From: Ananas comosus
Lineage: Eukaryota; Streptophyta; Magnoliopsida; Poales; Bromeliaceae
Direction of reading: 5' to 3'
Length of the DNA: 64,000 nt
Assembly: GCF_001540865.1 (NCBI RefSeq)
Contig: NC_033637.1
Span: 5,849,737-5,913,736, forward strand
The stretch's first letter is position 1, and each line of letters begins with the position of its first letter. Below the pieces are notes generated by a model. It had not been told where the DNA came from and made no database searches. It worked only from the letters and a program-made list of their open reading frames with translations. Below are positions 61,108 to 64,000 of this stretch, piece by piece. The position numbers and the translations under genes are program-made.

Positions 61108-62926
61108 ATGGACATTACAAATTGTAATAATCCTATTGGCGAAGAGAATGGTCGCTCGATAGTGGCTTCATCAAGTTTCGAGATTGACGAGAGTATGATT
61201 GGAAGTTCATCATTAATGATTCTAAATAGTTGTGAAGCAAGTGGTAAAAACTCTGAAAATGAGCCAATTGACCAACTAGATCAAGAAAGCTGGAATCAAC
61301 AAATCAATCAAATGGAAAAAGGAGCTGACGAGTCATATGTTGGTCAAATCTTTTCTTCTGTTGATGAAGCAAAGAGGTTCTATAATGTATATGCCTTCAA
61401 GACGGGATTTAGCATAAGAAAGGCGACCCACTACAAAGCAAAGAAGTTTGATGGTTTGGTTACATCAACAACATATACATGCTCTAAGGAAGGACATGCA
61501 AACCCTCCAAACCAAAAGAAAGAAGTAGAAGAAGATTCTAAAACTAATAGAACTCCAAAGAAGGAGTTCCCAAATCGGCAAACAGGTTGTAAGGCACTTA
61601 TGAGATTAAGAATGATCGAGCATGGAAAATGGATAGTTACTACATTTCACAAGGAGCACAACCATGAATTGATTGTAAGTCCTTCGAAAACTCATTTTTT
61701 CCGATCACATTGCTCCATTACCAATGAGCAAAAGAAAGTAATAAATATGTTAAGCGAGCAAAATATTTCCACGTCTCAAATAATGTCTTTTATGACGGCA
61801 AGAGAAGGTGGAATGCAAAATATTCATTTTACACGAAAAGACTTAAGTAATACAATCGTCGAAAAGAATAGGAGTCTCAACGGGATTGATGTTGCAAGTG
61901 TTCTAAACTATTTTCGAGAGCTTCAAGTATCGGATCTGTCATTTTTCTATGCTATAGATGTGGACGAGGAGCATACAACACAAAATCTATTTTGGGTTGA
62001 CGGGAGGTCAAGAATGGCATATTGAAGAATTTGAAAGTGGGTGGGAATCTATGCTTCGAAAGTACAATTTGCATGATATTAATTATCTTCAAGTGCTATG
62101 GAAAAACTGTCATCAATGGGCACCTGTTTACTTTCGGGATATATTTTTTGCTAATATGTCTACTTCCCAATGAAGCGAAGGTATGAATGCTTTATTGAAA
62201 ATTCTGTTAGACTCCCACACATCAATATATAAGTTTGTAATACAATTTGAAAAAATTGTGGCAAGTCGATACGAAAATGAAAATTTACAATAGTTCAAAA
62301 TGAAGGATGGACAAGCTTCTTTGTGGACATTCAATCCTATTGAAGAACAAGCTCGTGATGTATATACGAAGAATGTTTTTATGGATTTTAGGGATCAATT
62401 GAAGGCTTCTACTGGTTATAGAATAACGCAAATGGAAAATAACACATATAAGGTTTGTACTATACAAAACCCTTCAAAACCTTATCAACGTATGTACTCA
62501 TATGTAGTATCTGTACATGAAGATAACGAGAAAGTGTCTTGCAACTGTAAGATGTTTAATTATGCTGGCATTTTATGTGCTCATGCTCTCACATGCATCC
62601 ATCACATTCCTCAAAACTATATACTGAAAAGATGGACAAAAGAAGCAAAAAGTGGTATACCAAGCGACAAAACTAAAAACGTAGAAATTGTTGACTCATC
62701 AAGTGGTAGAGCACAGTGGCATGAATCACTTAGTTTAATGTATCGAAAATTCATGAATGAAGGTACGAAGAACTTGAAGGCATATGAAGTGGCAAAAAAA
62801 GATATGGAATTGATTCTTAGCAAACTTACTTCGCTTAACAACGAGCTTGAAAGTGTAGAAGCATTAAAAAATGACAAAGCCTTTTGTTGCCATATGGTGT
62901 GTCCACATTGGCGGGTTATGATTTAA
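61108..62926 (+). pseudogene. FAR1/FHY3-related (FRS) gene, transposase core deleted
   Basis: FRS proteins are domesticated Mutator-like transposases; some act as transcription factors in light signalling. The frame starts at ATG 61108 (MDITNCNNP). A FAR1 DNA-binding domain is clear: VGQIFSSVDEAKRFYNVYAFKTGFSIRK, CSKEGH, RQTGCKALMRLR and KEHNHEL. It reaches NLFWVDGRSRMAY and stops at 62023-62025. Most of the DDE transposase domain (roughly 100 or more codons) is missing: EEFESGWESMLRKYNL follows at once in another frame. Further stops are TGA at 62171-62173 (NMSTSQ-stop-SEGMNALL, where CGA is expected) and TAG near 62291 (ENLQ-stop-FKMKDG, where CAG is expected). The SWIM zinc finger CNCKMFNYAGILCAHAL survives. 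The 3' end is cut by a Copia LTR. Not functional as a full-length protein. Confidence 0.88.
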
Positions 62927-63488
62927 CCCGATCCACATAAGACGTGGATCATGATTTATCCTAATAAGTTTAGGATAAAAATGAATCATATGTTTCTTAT
63001 CAGTTAAGAAACGTATCTACTAGTGGATATCTATTATATGTTAATAGATATCCTGATCCTTATCCTAATCTATATGAGATTCGGGATATTTTAGGGGTTT
63101 CGTTATTCTATATATGCGCCCCCTTTTTCTCTCCGAAAAAAGAGACGATCGAATACGCTCAAATTCGTAAGAACCCACGAAATATCTTCCTTATTCTCTC
63201 TCTTCTTCCTCTCTGGGATTTCCACCTACGTTCCCGGGGTTTTGGAGTGTGGACATAGAAGAGGACTCTGGTAGCCCTCTTCGATTAGCATCCATCGCAT
63301 CAGATCCGCATCCGATCCGTGGCGTAAGGCGTACGCGTGGGAGAAGGCGAGAAACGTGGGAGATCCAGAAGCATCGAGACAAGGACGATCCAAGAAGGCT
63401 TGTAAAACAAGCAATCCGATCCGATTCGGGTTCCCGGATACGTTGGCTATCCGGTTTGTAAGTTTCCGCTGCCCTATTATTTCCAACA
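62898..63488 (+). repeat. 5' LTR of a Copia element
   Basis: About 590 bp, ending TTTCCAACA; start taken at TGTGTCCACATTGG (TG at 62895 is an alternative). TATA box TTCTATATATGCGCC near 63102-63116. It interrupts the end of the FRS pseudogene. The rest of the element would lie beyond the window. Confidence 0.75.
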
Positions 63489-63490
63489 AT

Positions 63491-63502
63491 TGGTATCAGA
63501 GC
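63491..63502 (+). other. Primer binding site (tRNA-iMet)
   Basis: TGGTATCAGAGC two bases after the LTR end, defining plus orientation of this Copia element. Confidence 0.85.
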
Positions 63503-63764
63503 ATGTATGCTTGTTTTCGCCTTGTGATCATGCCTGTGATGTTTGCATTTGTTGATCAATTTTATGTAGATTAGTACTACAATTTTTTGTTGTTTTCTAT
63601 GTGAAATCGATTAAAAAGATTAAAAGGAAAACTAAATTAGTTTTAGTTTTCTCAAAATTGATCATAAAATATGCGAATTTTTTACATAAGTTTATTTTTT
63701 TATTCTCTCCTTTGTGCATTGAAATTAGAATTAAAATGTAAAAATTTTTTTGCTGCCGGTGGCC

Positions 63765-64000
63765 AAGGGGCTCGACGCGACCCGCTGCGGGCGCGGGCGC
63801 GCACCCGAGCGCACCGCGCGGGCCCTACCTGCTGCGAGCGGCGGTGCGCACCCGCGCGCAGCGCACGGGCTTGGCCCGCTGTGGACGCGGGCGCGCATCC
63901 GCATGCATCGCACGGGCTCGGCCCGCTGCGGGCGCGGGCGCACACCCGCGCGCACCGCGCGGGTTTGGCCTGCTGCTGGCGCGGCCGCGCACCCGTGCGG
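63765..64000. repeat. GC-rich minisatellite at window edge
   Basis: A unit of about 47-60 bp (CCCGCTGCGGGCGCGGGCGC, GCACCCGCGCGCACCGCGCG, GGC) repeats four to five times with substitutions and continues past the end. GC content is far above its surroundings. It lies about 260 bp inside a Copia element. ORFs here are low-complexity Arg/Ala/Pro. Confidence 0.75.

Overview
The window is nuclear DNA from a flowering plant, most likely a monocot. Genes carry GT-AG introns, telo-box (AAACCCTA) promoters are present, and most of the sequence is nested LTR retrotransposons, MITEs and tRNA-derived SINEs. A pineapple-like commelinid is only a guess. There are two assembly flaws: a run of exactly 100 N at 36983-37082 and a single N at 54308.

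Host genes are few. A complete three-exon SUMO gene lies at 14568-16892. A decayed paralogue with a homologous promoter lies about 10.7 kb downstream (25252-26890). An ABI-interactor-like gene (ABIL, a SCAR/WAVE-complex subunit) has eight consecutive in-phase exons at 35003-36982 and is then cut by the N gap. A FAR1/FHY3-type gene at 61108-62926 has lost its MULE transposase core and carries two C-to-T stops.

Layout. 1-6.8 kb: AT-rich DNA with small fold-back elements, a 39-bp minisatellite and a degenerate AAATTTGAATTT tract. 6.8-9.5 kb: chromovirus-type solo LTR. 10.1-12.9 kb: Tork-like Copia element reduced to gag-protease. 14.5-16.9 kb: SUMO. 17.6-19.9 kb: terminal-inverted-repeat element holding long near-perfect palindromes. 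21.0-23.4 kb: second, inverted chromovirus LTR. 25.2-26.9 kb: SUMO pseudogene. 28.0-32.9 kb: young intact Copia element with identical LTRs and a TCCTC target duplication. 35.0-37.0 kb: ABIL. 37.1-45.0 kb: three related Copia-type LTRs around a degraded gag and a gag/env-like ORF. 45.0-54.3 kb: chromovirus with five in-frame stops. 55.3-60.4 kb: nested LTRs and short tandem repeats. 61.1-62.9 kb: FAR1-like pseudogene cut by a Copia LTR that runs to the window edge beside a GC-rich minisatellite.

The most unusual signals are two. First, palindromic 8-12-mers (GTACCGGTAC, GGGCGCCC, GGGTCCGGACCC) cluster upstream of TATA boxes in the U3 regions of several unrelated LTR families; GTACCGGTAC alone occurs 18 times. 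Second, the 17.6-19.9 kb element contains a 196-bp palindrome with one mismatch, nested inside a larger palindrome.
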